Source: Turritopsis dohrnii (lineage: Eukaryota; Cnidaria; Hydrozoa; Anthoathecata; Oceaniidae). From it: a stretch of DNA of 64,000 nucleotides. The translations under genes were made by a program, and so were the position numbers. This document shows positions 47,822-59,826 of this stretch, piece after piece (the stretch's first letter is position 1; every line of letters begins with the position of its first letter). The notes under the pieces are model-generated. The model searched no databases, was not told where the DNA came from, and saw only the letters and a program-made list of their open reading frames with translations. The DNA is taken from the NCBI GenBank assembly GCA_027922465.2, contig BQMF02000063.1, positions 1,176,440-1,240,439 on the forward strand, given 5' to 3'.

Positions 47822-48655
47822 GTGTTGCAGCATAAAAAGTGACTGACTTAGAGAGAGAGTGATGTGTTAATTAGGTGAACTTTGTATAAAATACAGGATG
47901 TGAAGTGGAAATTTTAGTCTCTCAGATAGGAAGCGTGGAGAGTCGTGGTGTTGTGTTAGTGCAGGGAGTGTAGTGCAGTATAAGTGCATAGTAGGGTGCA
48001 TTGTCCTGTTCTTGTGTCTTTGTCAGTGGTGATTTTGTTTCAGCGTGACGCGCAAGGTTGATGTGTCGTTTATTAGTAAATTAAAAACTATGTTGTCTAA
48101 GTAAATTAGAAATTACATTGTCTTAATAAATAGGAAACTATATTGTAAATATTTATTGTAAATATTTTATGTATAATATTTATTATTTACTATATTGTAA
48201 TATTTAGTAAATTAGAAGCTAGAAATGTGCAATAAAATGAGAGAAGTCTTTCATAGTATGTACAAGGATGTGTTGAAAAAAACGTGTGTATGAGTTTGCC
48301 AATACAAAGGCAGAATTGTAGGTCCTTCATCAGGAGCTGACACCTACATTTGCACAATGTCAGTTCGTTTCTGGTGACCTATGGTTTATAGATTGAGTTA
48401 ATAGAGTGGCAGTTGTGACCACTACTTTGAATGACACATTCAAAGACACAAGACAAAGACACAAAGAACAGGACAATGCACCCTACTATGCACTTATACT
48501 GCACTACACTCCCTGCACTAACACAACACCACGACTCTCCACGCTTCCTATCTGAGAGACTAAAATTTCCACTTCACATCCTGTATTTTATACAAAGTTC
48601 ACCTAATTAACACATCACTCTCTCTCTAAGTCAGTCACTTTTTATGCTGCAACAC
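47822..48655. mobile_element. Foldback MITE, about 205 bp nearly perfect TIRs
   Basis: Left arm begins gtgttgcagcataaaaagtg at 47822 and runs to about 48024; right arm from about 48452 to 48655 is its nearly perfect complement (ending cactttttatgctgcaacac). Differences are a few bases. Between the arms are about 430 bp AT-rich sequence. A direct repeat of gagttaata..ttgtgacc.ctactttg flanks the arms (47777-47803, 48394-48430). Arm identity suggests recent activity. Confidence 0.85.
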
Positions 48656-50602
48656 ATTCATTCAATTCATTCATTCGTTGATATTCATCCAATCACGCTG
48701 CTGAGAAATCTTAAAACATATCCATAATTTTTTATGATTGATTTCTGATCAGTGTGATGTTACGTTCGACTGTGGCAAAACTGTAAAAACCAATTCAAGG
48801 CTGTGGGGATTTTTTTGAAAAGCTGATGAAATTGACACTTTTATGTTTTTATATAAGTTCCAAAGACTCACAACGTTGTACCTTATTCTCCAGCCACCCT
48901 ATGTGTCATAATGGTGCAGCGCCCTTATCATTTCCTACCACCCTGTGTATCATAATGGCGCAGAAAAATTAGGAAATTTTTCAAGGAAGAAAAACATGCG
49001 TCTGTGTCCCTTTCCGACGCCCTATTTTTAAGGACAAAAAAATTTAAAGAAACCGAGGAAACAATCACAATTGTTTACACATCTTTCTAGAAATCTTTCA
49101 AGCTACAAGTAAATGTAGCTTGAAAGTATTAATGTATTCATCGCTTTCATCCTCATCAGACTCTCCGTGTAATACTATGAAATGCAAGGTGATTGGTAAA
49201 GAAAAATAATAATAATAAGTGTGGGAATGGGCTTCAAGTCCATTCACAAAACGACCTTATGGTGAAAAACATAGAGTGTATTATTGTAGATTATTTTTAC
49301 TGAACAAAGTGAAAATATATCTATGTTTGACATTTTTGTGATATATTCATCCCTTTTGCACGGTTTAGCATACACGGTTTTGCATACACTTAGCTCTGCT
49401 TAAGAGCACAGTGCGCCCTAAAAAGAGGTTCAGCCTTATTGAGGGAAATAAGGTATTTGCTTTTTAACCTAAAGTAAAGTGTGCTCTAACCATAAGTACT
49501 TCTTAAAGACCAAGACACCAAGAATTTCGCGCCAAATGAGGCTAATCGATCTATACTGGCTTTCAGTGGAAGAATGAGAACTAAGTTTCCTCATATATGA
49601 GGTCGATTTGTTTGTTTTTCTTTCATTTCAGATTTAGTAATATCCAAATCCTTGGCAAATTTAAGAAATTTTGGGGTTTTGGTCTTCCACATGTATAGAA
49701 ATTGAAGGCTTTAGTATACAAGTTGCTGCAGCGACATTTTAATTTGGCGAGAGGAAAATTTGACCCCATTAATATCATAAACTTTGAAGGTGTTCCAATT
49801 TTCGTGATAATTTGCACATGGAACAATTTAATAGTAGTGATTTTGAATTAGTGAATCATTTCTCATGATTCGGTAGAAAAAGGGAATGTCAGGCCAAACA
49901 TGGACCAAAATTTGAAGAAGAGGGGTCAATTTTTCTGAAAATTTATGCTTGTTGTAACAATTTCATAGAGCTCAATTAGAATTTGTCAGTCATTTTGAAC
50001 CTAATTTGGGCCAAAATTTGAAAGTGGTTTCAATTTTATGAAAAATTTAAATGGAACAATTCAATAGTGCTGATTTTAAGTTTGTGGAAGATTTATGAAG
50101 ATTTATATTTATGACCAGGAATGTTAAAGCGTCCCTGCTTAGTCCCTTCTTTCTTTCACTTTTATGGAATGTCCTCAGTCTCCCTGCAAATACTGAATTT
50201 TAGACTTTGGTCTGTTCTTTTATGCAAGTTGAAAAACAATTGACTTTTCTATATCTCTAAGATATCTTAGAAAATATCCAAGCGTTTTATTTTTTGTACA
50301 TGAATGTTATCAGAAAATACCTTACAAGCGTCTTGTTGGTCCACCGGTGATGACGAGCTTTCATCATCATATGACGCAAATCGAAAATTTTTACAAAGTC
50401 CTGCAAACATCATAATTCAGATTTTCAAAATATTTCCAGCAAATATGTTTTTGGTTTTGAATAAAATTCACGGCTGCTGAGGTGAAAATATTTCTCTTGT
50501 ACAATCAAGAGGTTCAGATAATTCAACGAAGACGACGCACATGAATAAACCTTTTTAACAAATCACTTCTGATCTTTGGATCGTTTCTTACTTATTTCAT
50601 TC

Positions 50603-50775
50603 CTGTATATCATGATGGAGATGATAAAATGTGTTTCATCATGGAGATGATAAAATTTATGTGTCATGATGGAGATAATAAAATTTGTGAATCATGATGG
50701 AGATAATAAAATTTGTGTATCATGATAGAAAATAATAAAATTTGTGCATAATGATGGAGATGATAAAATTTTATG
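50603..50775. repeat. 28 bp minisatellite, six units
   Basis: Unit tatcatgatggagataataa + aatttgtg with substitutions (gat/aat variants). Six adjacent units. Similar words occur in the dystrophin intron duplication at 13598. Confidence 0.9.
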
Positions 50776-50992
50776 ACTCTTAACCTTAATTATGTCTTTT
50801 TGTCATTTTGTTATTATTATTACTTTGATTTGAAACGAGGCTATGTTTTTAAAAATGGAGTGACGTATTCAAGAAAAGGACTGTTGGAAAGTTGTACGTT
50901 TCAACAATAAACAAGCTTAAAAGATAGCAGAGACATTTGACGGAGGTAAAAGACGATATTGATGGTAGAGAGACCATATACCATATACCATA

Positions 50993-51072
50993 TACAAAAT
51001 TGTCAGAAAGTCACTGTGATGAAGAGCATTTTTATTTTAACTGATTTTTCAGCAAATTTGCTCACTTGGGTA
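50993..51072. repeat. Short palindromic repeat family, copy 7
   Basis: Has caaaattgtcagaaagtcac, tgatgaagagcatttttatt, then tttttcagcaaatttgctca and cttggg. The tatagaaa core is missing, so this is an internally deleted copy retaining both ends. Confidence 0.65.
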
Positions 51073-52023
51073 ACTATAATATAAAGATAAAGGACATAGG
51101 ATGAAGTGTCTCACGAATATGATAGGTTTTGTAAAAGTGACACGTTAATGAGTAAAAGTGTCCATTTTGAATTTTATTTTGTTAATCAAGGCTTGTAAAT
51201 GGCCTCCCCCCACCTCTGTAAGCATGATAAAAAGGTGTTTTTGTTTTAAAATGCATATGTCCATCCCATTTCATGCTTACGTATTTCATGGATGCTCCCT
51301 TAGTTCATCTGCTATTTCGAACCAGCTAAATGTTTGCAACGAAAACCTTGTCATATTGATTTCAATCACCAAACATAAAAGACTAAAACGGGGGTATCAA
51401 ATTATGGTGAATCTGTCATCTAATTTCGAATTTCAGAGCAAAGTAACTGGAAAGGTATATCTACATTATGAAGATCTTGTAATCTCATGTCGTTTTCACA
51501 TTCATATTAAGCTTTGCAAAACAAATATGCAGATATCATGAACTACTAAAGAATTGAATCGAAATGTGGGAGTTTGCGTTTAAATGTTGAAACTCCTCAC
51601 TAGGCCTCTCAATCTCATTTCAAAGGCTTTTGCTATGTATGCCTTATGGAGGAGTAGGTACTACAGAAACGAAACAGAATGCTTGCTAGAAGTTTATTTC
51701 TTCCAAAATAAATAAATTCATTGGATATAAATATGATTTAAATATTAACAAATGCAAATAATCAAATGCAAATGCAAATAAGCACAATTAAAATCAAAAC
51801 AAATAAAACCTGTTGACAGTAAGTGAGGCTACAAGTCGTGATAAAATTTTGTTTATATGTAGCCATTGCTGATTAATTGTTGTGCAGCAGAGTTACGCGA
51901 GCCATTTCGTATTCGTTGACGACTTGCGGAATTGAATTTGATGGATAACACACGCTTTGTATAAAACCAACCGACGCTCAGCGGGCGATTTCTTGTAATA
52001 ACTACTTTCAACTTTTTGGTAAG

Positions 52024-53409
52024 TCAAATATTCAGTAAGTAAAATCTCTCTCTAGTATTGTCGGGTACACAATTTTTAAGAGAAGGGTGACAGAAGCAAT
52101 AAGCTTTCCGTCTGCAGTAACAGTTCTTATCGCTGCCAGGAGAGTGACAATCAAGTGATTTAGAACATTTTTTGAATAATTTGCATTCGGCATTTTTGGC
52201 CTAAAAAGAGAAAGAGGAATTGTTGTTCATGAAAAAACAGTATTAATTGAGAAGCAGATATGATCTTAAATTTAAGGGGACTTAAATGTCTCTTTGTGAA
52301 AAAGTGCACTTAAGGGTTCAGCGTACGTCTTACTCACATATGCATTGCATAACTTTTTCCGTTACATTACATTTTAAGTAAAAATACTTTGTGAATTCGT
52401 GCAGAGCAATAAATTTTCTTTCCAACGGTGTATAAAATGATATATTTACATAAATAATAAGGAAGAAATTAGTCTGTAAAATTGATCAAAAATACGGACT
52501 TTTGTTTGCTTATTTGAGCTCCAACTCCCGAAGAAAAAGGTTTTTGAAATGTTTTTTTGGCTGCGACGATTCCTCACACTCAGTGGAAACAAAATATGTC
52601 TGAGAATCTCAATTAATGGTTTTGATCAGGAGAAATACAGTTTGTTTGTTGTTTTTCCATACTTCTGCGCTATTGGATAGTTGAAAACTATCACGGATTT
52701 TGAGCCAATCAGATATTTTCTCTTAAATCTCGGGCATACTTTTGTTAACAGGCTTTCATCTCCCGCTGTGCAAAGTTTTAAAGGAAATGAGCCACTGGCT
52801 GGAAAGATGGAGCTCAAAGAAGATAGAACAGTTATAGTTGCTAATTTAATTAAACGCCTTTTGAGTTTATAAGAAATTGACAAGACCAAATCTTTGAGCA
52901 CAGAACCACTAAAATATAAATTCCTCGAAAGAAAGAAATCATTAGATCATCTCGATTTTTTTTAATGGACTTGTTCGTTTTCGATTTTGAAAGGAAACAA
53001 AGGCAATGATATTAATGGAAAAAATTTCTGGATGCCATCCAAGTTCGTTGCCACGGTTTAATTCATTTTCTTTTGTTTCGTTTTCAATATGGAAATCCTG
53101 ATGGTAAAATAGAATGAAACCCTTTCAGCGCAAATAAACATGGAGAAAGATATCTTGATATTTTACTGTTTGCCAAAAGTTATTTTCTTACCGGTAACGA
53201 GAAAACTTGAGCCAAAACGATGATGAGCAAGATCAGCAGTGTGTATTCTACAAGAATAAAAAAAAAACAGAATAAGAATATGGTTGGTTAACTCTGTACC
53301 ACGTGCTACTAATGCAAATATATAAGAAAACTTATCTAAAATGCAAATAACATCTCGCTACTTTTTATTTTTAAAGATAGATAAACTAAGCCTTACCAAG
53401 TTTTGCCAT
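52024..53409 (-). CDS. Small secreted cysteine-rich peptide precursor (3 exons)
   Basis: Exon 1 (53397-53409) is 13 nt, starts ATG and ends phase 1 at GTAAGG. Exon 2 (53192-53247) encodes a signal peptide core (YTLLILLIIVLAQVFSLP) and ends phase 0 at GTAAGA. Exon 3 (52024-52200), after CTTTTTAG, encodes a 58-residue basic part with eight cysteines in the pattern C-x5-C-x5-C-x8-C-x-C-x5-C-x-C-x6-C; stop TGA 52024-52026. 81 residues. Eight cysteines suggest four disulphides. Intron positions and phases match the gene at 46255-47139, and both share a CxC-x4/5-CxC core, so I infer common descent. Antimicrobial, toxin-like or signalling functions are all possible; no known family was recognised. 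Confidence 0.66.
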
Positions 53410-53491
53410 GTTCTCGAAGAAATTTTATTTTATATATGCACTGTGTGTAGATACCAATAATGTTCTGACAGCATTTTGCGTTCACCTTGCG

Positions 53492-53500
53492 TATATATAT
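53492..53500 (-). promoter_or_regulatory. Possible TATA box of the minus-strand peptide gene
   Basis: An alternating TA run on the minus strand (ATATATATAC), 83-91 nt upstream of the ATG, would give a 5' UTR of about 50-60 nt. A second TATATAAAA-like run at 53428-53436 is too close to the ATG. Confidence 0.3.
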
Positions 53501-54448
53501 GTCTAGCTCGTGTAAATAGGGAAGTGTTGTGATTAGTCGAAAGGACGCGAGGTGTATAATAAAGTTTCCTTACAATTCATCCTTGCCAAGCGATTTCTTT
53601 CCCCCACTTTATCAACAAATGATCAACGGAATCAATATTGTAACAGAAAGCGCTAATTACTTGAGCCATTAATTCTGTTTTGTTCATTGGGGGCGTGGGT
53701 GCTACAAAAAACAAACATGATTTAACATAGCGTTTAAGCAGGAAACCAAACAATACCAAGACAAGAAAATTATCAAATCTTGTTTGAACATTATCAATCA
53801 GCACTAATTGAAACACACACACGCACGCACTATAATTACTTGATCATTTAATATGATTATCGCAAGAGACGATGACCTTGCAAGAACATACCATTTGAAC
53901 GTTTTCATTGGTACAAATTCTGTTTCATCTCGATAATACAAGCTAATATCCTTGTTTGAACTAAAAATCAAACAAAAATTTACAAAAAATAGTTTTCAAA
54001 TGCTAATGTATATTAAAAGAAATCCTTATTTTATTGTCTTTAAAGAGCCTCCTGAGAACCAATAACCGATGTATACGAAGAAACACTACGTTGCCAAGAT
54101 GTGGGCGATTCGTGTTCACAGGAAAATTACTCGATAAATAACATTTAACGTGTAACGCATAATGTTTATAAACAAAGGAATGAGTGCAAGGTTTAAAAAA
54201 ACTCCTTTGCATTTTTTTGACACGGGCAAAAACTTCAGTTAGAACAGGTGGCAAATAAACCTTTTTTTTTTTACACTTACTTACCCACCTTTTTTAATTT
54301 GAGATTTTGTAAACAATGGTCATTCATAAAAAAACAAGCAAAACGTAACTAGCATACCATTATTTTAGACAATACGTTGATGTTCTGTTTTCCTAATTCG
54401 ATTATTTCATAAGCATAAAACCCGGTTACTTCGGCAACCTCTATTGAA

Positions 54449-54937
54449 ATGCCCTACGGATACATCGAGGTGGAAGTAAAACATGACAGGTAATTTAAAT
54501 TCCATTTGAATAACGTATGCACACAAAGACATTGTGTACAAGATTCGATTATTAGAGTCCCACGTAGGAAGTGGAGCTGTCAGATAAATTTTGATTGATT
54601 AGTTCCGGATGAGCTTGGTATTTAGCAGAAAAGGAAATTATTATTTCAAATCAAATTTTTTGTTGGAAGAGGAAACTTTAGAAGGGTGAAATACGGTCTT
54701 GGAAAGGAATGATTCTGATTCTAAACGGAATCTTTGAATATAGATAACAAATGGATTATTGCCAACAACAGAGTGCGAGGACATAAAAATAGGTTCAACG
54801 ACATCAACTTTAGATGTAGAACTATATATCCTCTCCAAAAACAAGAATACCACAATTTGTTAATGAAAAAAGCTCAACTTTGGCAGAAAACATTGAGCTT
54901 GTCGGAAGAGGATCGTAGAAGTAGAACCATAAGATAA
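54449..54937 (+). other. Unassigned coding-like segments
   Basis: At 54449 an ATG opens a short reading (MPYGYIEVEVKHD) that ends at a CAG|GTAATT donor (54489). From 54734 to 54937 another frame reads FNDINFRCRTIYPL, then LLMKKAQLWQKTLSLSEEDR and stops. Both have coding-like composition, but their phases do not join directly, so I could not build a gene. It may be a decayed or a partly missed exon set. Confidence 0.2.
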
Positions 54938-55951
54938 ATCAAAGAAAACATATTTTTTGATACATCAATTTAATCAGGCATCACACAATGATGACAATTA
55001 TCATAATGATATTAATAAAGAGAATAAAAAAAATTAATCAGTTCTATTAACAATTAGCATTAATTAACAAAATATTCAACATTTCATAACATACGTGCAA
55101 ATTGAAAAAAAAAGTCATCCGTATTTTTCTGTTTGTACGGACACGTGATTAGGAAACTCTTATATTGATGGACAAACATGATGAACAGCTATAGTGACGT
55201 AAGCGAAATTTATCATTGATTTCGTTGGGCTTTTTTTTAATGAAAGGTAGTATAATTTGTCACTTTTAGTTCAACAACAAAATTTCTAAGTGAATAAAAC
55301 GATTGAACGGTATTTGACGGAATAAGGTCTTCCATATGGTCCGTAAAAAATAATCGAATTGTTAGAAAACATTGAAGCCAGCACAAATCTTCATATTAAT
55401 CCATCACTTAATTAAATAATTCATTTGAGATATTTACAATTGAAAATTACAAAACACGAGTTGGAAAACACCTAAAGACACTCAACATTGAATAACAACA
55501 TTGAATCTATTAGAGAAGAAGGGGTGTTGAATGGAGCAGTTTGATATGGCGATTGATATAATACCTGGTCACTTTCAGGGCGCAAAAACACCATTCCTCA
55601 TTTCCAAAACCGCTTATATGCGTACTTCTGGTCTTCAAAATATTTGACTGGAACAGAGTAGATAATTCGAATGAAAGTGAACTAGCTTCAGGAGCAAAAT
55701 AATAAAAAATCATAAAAATGAAAAAGATGAGAACGTAATTTGCATAAGAAATGTTGGAACAATATTGGTAAAAAATGTTAGGAAAACAAGATGAACAAAA
55801 ACATATACAAACAAAAATAAGGAACGAAAACAACTCGATGAATTCTTGCAGCTTTGCCTCGATCATAGAGAATAGAGAAAACTTAAAGAAAATAATTGGA
55901 AAAATTCCCAGCAGAAATGCATCGTAAAAATACAGCTTACGTCAAAATTCT

Positions 55952-57209
55952 TTAATAAATACAGCTAGCATGGCGCTTGAACGTATTACACCGTTTCACA
56001 GTACTGAAATGACCGCAACTGGCGCAATGTGGTAACGCAATTTCTCCTTTTGTTGGGACATACCAACAACGCGTACATCGAATTCTATTCTTCCTCCATC
56101 TTATTCCACAAGCATTACACAAAGGTATTCCATCCTCAGTATCACGCCACAGAGGTGTGCGATTGGTACAGCATGACTTACATTCTTTCAATTCATCTGC
56201 AATTGGTGTTGGACAAAGGTCGTCTAGGACAGATGCAGGGAGTGGCTCAAAGAAAAGATTTAAAAAAGGATTGGTAGGTCTGTAATCTAACTTAATCTCC
56301 TTTCGTGCTTTCTTCGAAGCCAACTCGGAATTTTTAGCGTCAGTAGATTTACGAGACAGGTCGAGTTTTCGCTTGGGTCTTGGTTCTGAGGAGACCTTTC
56401 GTTCTCTACAAGAGCGTTTTTCACTGTGTGGAGTGCTTAACCATGCTTCTGTCGCGTTTTCAAACATTGAACTGTGCCTTTTTAGATTTCTCTTTGAGCA
56501 AACATTTACAACATCATTTGTTTTTGAACACTCTGGCTTATTTGATTCTTTTGTCTTAGGATCTTTTGGATTGCCAGTTTTATCTGATGATGATAATATC
56601 CTTTTTGATGGAGACTTCCAAACCGTTTTTGGGGTCGACATACTCAGGGGACGCTCCAACTTAAGTTTTGGACTGGAAAGTAACTTCTTTCTTTGGAAAT
56701 AGGAAGATATGGGTCTAGTGCGAAATTTAGACTCTTTAACAATACCATCTTGTGACTTCAATTCCTTCACCTTTGAAATTTTGACAGATTCTGGCGAACC
56801 TTTTGTTTTAACAGATTTGCTTCCTGGCTTTGGAGATGCTTTGGTGCTTTTTGAACTTTCACGAACATGTTTTCTACTAATGGCTTTGACTGGGGAAATG
56901 TATGGACTCGAAATGGACATGGGTGATGCATTCCTACCATTTGTCGAAATTTTCGACGATATTGGGGAGCACTGTGGAGATTCTTTTGTAGAAGATAAAA
57001 CAGGTTTACTTTCTTTGAGAAAGCCACTAGTTTTATTATCTGCATATTCCTGATTTTTTAATGATTTTGGATTACAGTTCTTCCCGGGTTTATCATCACT
57101 ATGATATATTTCCCATAAACAGGAATCGTCACTCTGACTGTCACAGTCTGATGCGTTTGATTTGATATCGTCTCCTAGACTACCATCATCCTGAGGTCGC
57201 CAAAACAAA
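55952..57209 (-). CDS. GATA-type zinc finger protein, ZGLP1-like (last exon)
   Basis: The exon starts after TTCTTTTTAG (acceptor at 57210-57211) in phase 2 and ends TAG/TAA at 55952-55954. It encodes about 418 residues. Most is disordered, rich in Ser/Lys/Pro. The last 77 residues have a GATA finger, CKSC then LWRDTEDGIPLCNAC (C-x2-C-x17-C-x2-C), followed by a second cysteine set CTRC..WYVPTK..CASC. From memory, a GATA finger followed by a CxxCW-VP-K...CxxCG tail is the hallmark of ZGLP1 (GATA-like protein 1), a germ-cell regulator in mammals; canonical GATA1-6 have two full GATA fingers with a basic tail. The upstream exon(s) with the start codon were not found in 57.2-60 kb. Likely nuclear and DNA-binding. 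Confidence 0.8.
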
Positions 57210-59126
57210 CTAAAAAGAACAAACACTCAAATAATTAAAAAAATCTTCAAAGTACCGTGAAATAAATAAATCAACGTTATGTGGTGAATTTGTTTAAAGA
57301 TCATGTTGTTTATGGAAAAATATTAAAAATCCAGTTAATCAGGATAAAACTTAAAAAAGGTGGAAGTGCTGCAATGCATGAAAGATTTGAACGTTCCCTG
57401 TGATCAAAACTTTGTTGGTGATCTTTATAGGTTCTGAGAGATAAAGAATCTTTTTTTAAAAAAACAATGGATTAAGTTTTGCATGTTTAAGATGTTTAGT
57501 CTCGATATTTGTTCACGAACTTCGCTGCATGGAGAACGTTCCGACCTTAACAGAACACTTAACTATGTCAAGTGATGTTATTCAATAATTATTTTTATAC
57601 ATTATGTCATCTCAACATCCAATGAATCAGATATTCAGATATTTAAATTGATTCTTTTGTTGTTGAAATTTTAAGTTGCTGTGTTTGCCAATCATCATTG
57701 TGAAGTTCATAGGTGGATGGCTTTTATAACAGGCATTCGCAGAAAGATAGTCTGGTATCGGATTAATTTAAATTGGATTGGTTATGAGAAAGTCGCATGA
57801 ATAAAAAGATAAATTTGTTGTTTTTTTTCATTGTTCTTCTCCAAATAACGCGTAAGTTCGTTTGCCCAACGTTACTTCCATGTTATTTTTACATCACCAA
57901 ACGAAAAAACAAAACGAAAACTACCTTCGACTGACAGCCTTTCTATTTGCTGCCCCTAAACTCAAATCTCTAAAGCTTGTCAATATGCCATGTCCCTTTC
58001 TACAAACTCTTTGTTTAGTTTTAGAATCCTTTCTTCTTTTCTTCTCGTAACTTTCCTTTTCACACCAATCATACATGACTTTTTAGAAAACGAAATTTGA
58101 ATTAAGAAAAAAATACAAAACTATAAACTAGAGCTGTTACAACTCTAGAAAATACAAACAAAAACATAAATTACTGTATATAGAATTACAACAAAGAAAT
58201 TCGAACGACGCAGATTTATAAAAAATATCAGGGGGTTACTGGCAAAACTTAAGAAGTACAGACTATTTAAGTGTGTGCGTATGAATTGCTGCTACATATT
58301 CTAAGAATACCAGAAATAAACTCTAATAAAATAAAAAATAAGTGATAAATGATCTGACAGAAAACAATGTGAAAATTTTTAAAGATTTAATCTTAAAAAA
58401 AGTTCAGAACCCCCAAATAATTTAAAATGTTCGATTGATATGAACAATGGAAACAGATTATTGTTGTAACAACAGCATTGTATACGAAAAGTTTGAAATA
58501 AGGTCTGGTTTCCAATAAAACAAAAATCTTCCGTCACAGTTAAAGACTGTACAAAAGTTACATGCTTCTGTTTCCATTAAACAATTCATTGCTGTAAAAC
58601 CCTCTGTTTCCAACAAGTTTAAAGGCTGTTGCACAATGGTTGTTCAACAGTTGCACGACAATTTCGTTTTATTGACAACCAGGTTTAAGCCTAGGTCAAC
58701 AATGAATCGAGCACTTTCTTTGCTACTTTGCTTGTAAAGAAAAATTAATTGATAAAGAAGAGTTTTATTATAATGTAAAAAGAGCAGAGGGAGAGGAAGT
58801 TGATTTCAAAATATTGACAATCCCTCCCAGATATAAGCCCATTAAGGGTGCATTCTAATCATTTAGGATGATATAAATTTCAGTCAAAATTACAGGGAAC
58901 AACAAGTACAACACTCGCGATAACTTTAACTTTTTAGTCTCTCCCTTGACACAATATTTAGTACATCAGGGCCGTCGGAAGTGGCGTGATATACTAAGTC
59001 GGAAGTGGGGGTGACTGGAGAGGCGCTAGCCACGCCCCCTACCACCCCAACCAAATTTGACATACAAACAATGTATTTTCTGCATATGTATGTACCAATT
59101 TTGTTATTTAAGTCTGGCATATACAG

Positions 59127-59241
59127 TTGACGCTCTCTTTATCCGAAGCTCTATAATTCGAAAAGTTCCCGTTTGGAGAGACTTCCCCTTATTCGAACCG
59201 CTCCTGTTTACGAACAAATCGAATTAGAGAGCGTCAACCAC
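59127..59241. mobile_element. Short pogo-like MITE
   Basis: 115 bp. Left end cagttgacgctctctttatc and right end tcgaattagagagcgtcaac are inverted. Interior has attcgaa words like the Tigger ends. Confidence 0.65.
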
Positions 59242-59489
59242 AAAAAATAAACTCTATAGAGATTTATTTTGATCCATCGTCACATTTTTCGACAACTTCT
59301 AAACATGAAAGGCAAACTAACACGCTTGTTAAAGAACAAAACTGAAAAATTTTCTGGCCTCCTCTCAGACACATCTGAGCCAACCCAACTTAAGAAGGCT
59401 TCCGACAGCCTTGCTGTGTTGATATAATATCTACTATTTTCATTTTTCGATAACTATTTTCCCACCAGTCCTCTGACAGTTCGAGTCTT

Positions 59490-59826
59490 CGAGAGTCGAC
59501 CGTGCAATTTCCAGAACTAATGTACCGATTCTTCTAGTTTAACGCGGACCAAAAAATAGAATCCAAAAAGTATTCCCGAAAATTCGTGTTAAATATGAAC
59601 AAACCGCGTTAAATCGAGACTTTTTAATTATTTGTAAAATCTAACCCGTGCTAAGTTAGAATCCATTTTCAACATGATTAACTTGATGATGAAAAACAGT
59701 ATTTTAAATATCCAAAGCTGCGTTAGAATCAAAAATTCGATTTCAAAACTCCGTGGTAATTTAGGGGTCGCGTGAAATGAGAAGAATCGGTACATTAGTT
59801 CTGGAAATTTTACGGTCGACTACAGT
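59490..59826. mobile_element. MITE with GAGTCGACCGT TIRs
   Basis: Left arm gagtcgaccgtgcaatttcc, agaactaatgtaccgattct; right arm is the complement (agaatcggtacattagttct, ggaaattttacggtcgact). The interior repeats aacgcgg / ccgcgtta motifs. No ORF. Confidence 0.78.

Larger units (their letters stand above)
48660..51990. other. Intergenic, no gene seen
   Basis: No coherent exon on either strand. The ORFs at 49623-49826 and 51158-51541 have no splice, signal or family support. An imperfect tandem repeat of about 110 bp (ccaaaatttgaa..) spans 49900-50060. The 28 bp minisatellite at 50603-50775 and one palindromic repeat copy (50993-51072) lie here. Confidence 0.5.

Noticed and set aside
50603..50775. 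CRISPR-like array
   Set aside because: Adjacent units without spacers in a eukaryotic sequence; this is a minisatellite.
51158..51541. Plus-strand 127-residue ORF
   Set aside because: Composition is not coding-like, starts from a non-ATG codon, and has no splice or signal support.
55510..55866. Minus-strand 118-residue hydrophobic ORF
   Set aside because: AT-rich, Phe/Ile-heavy translation typical of 3' UTR sequence of the GATA-like gene.
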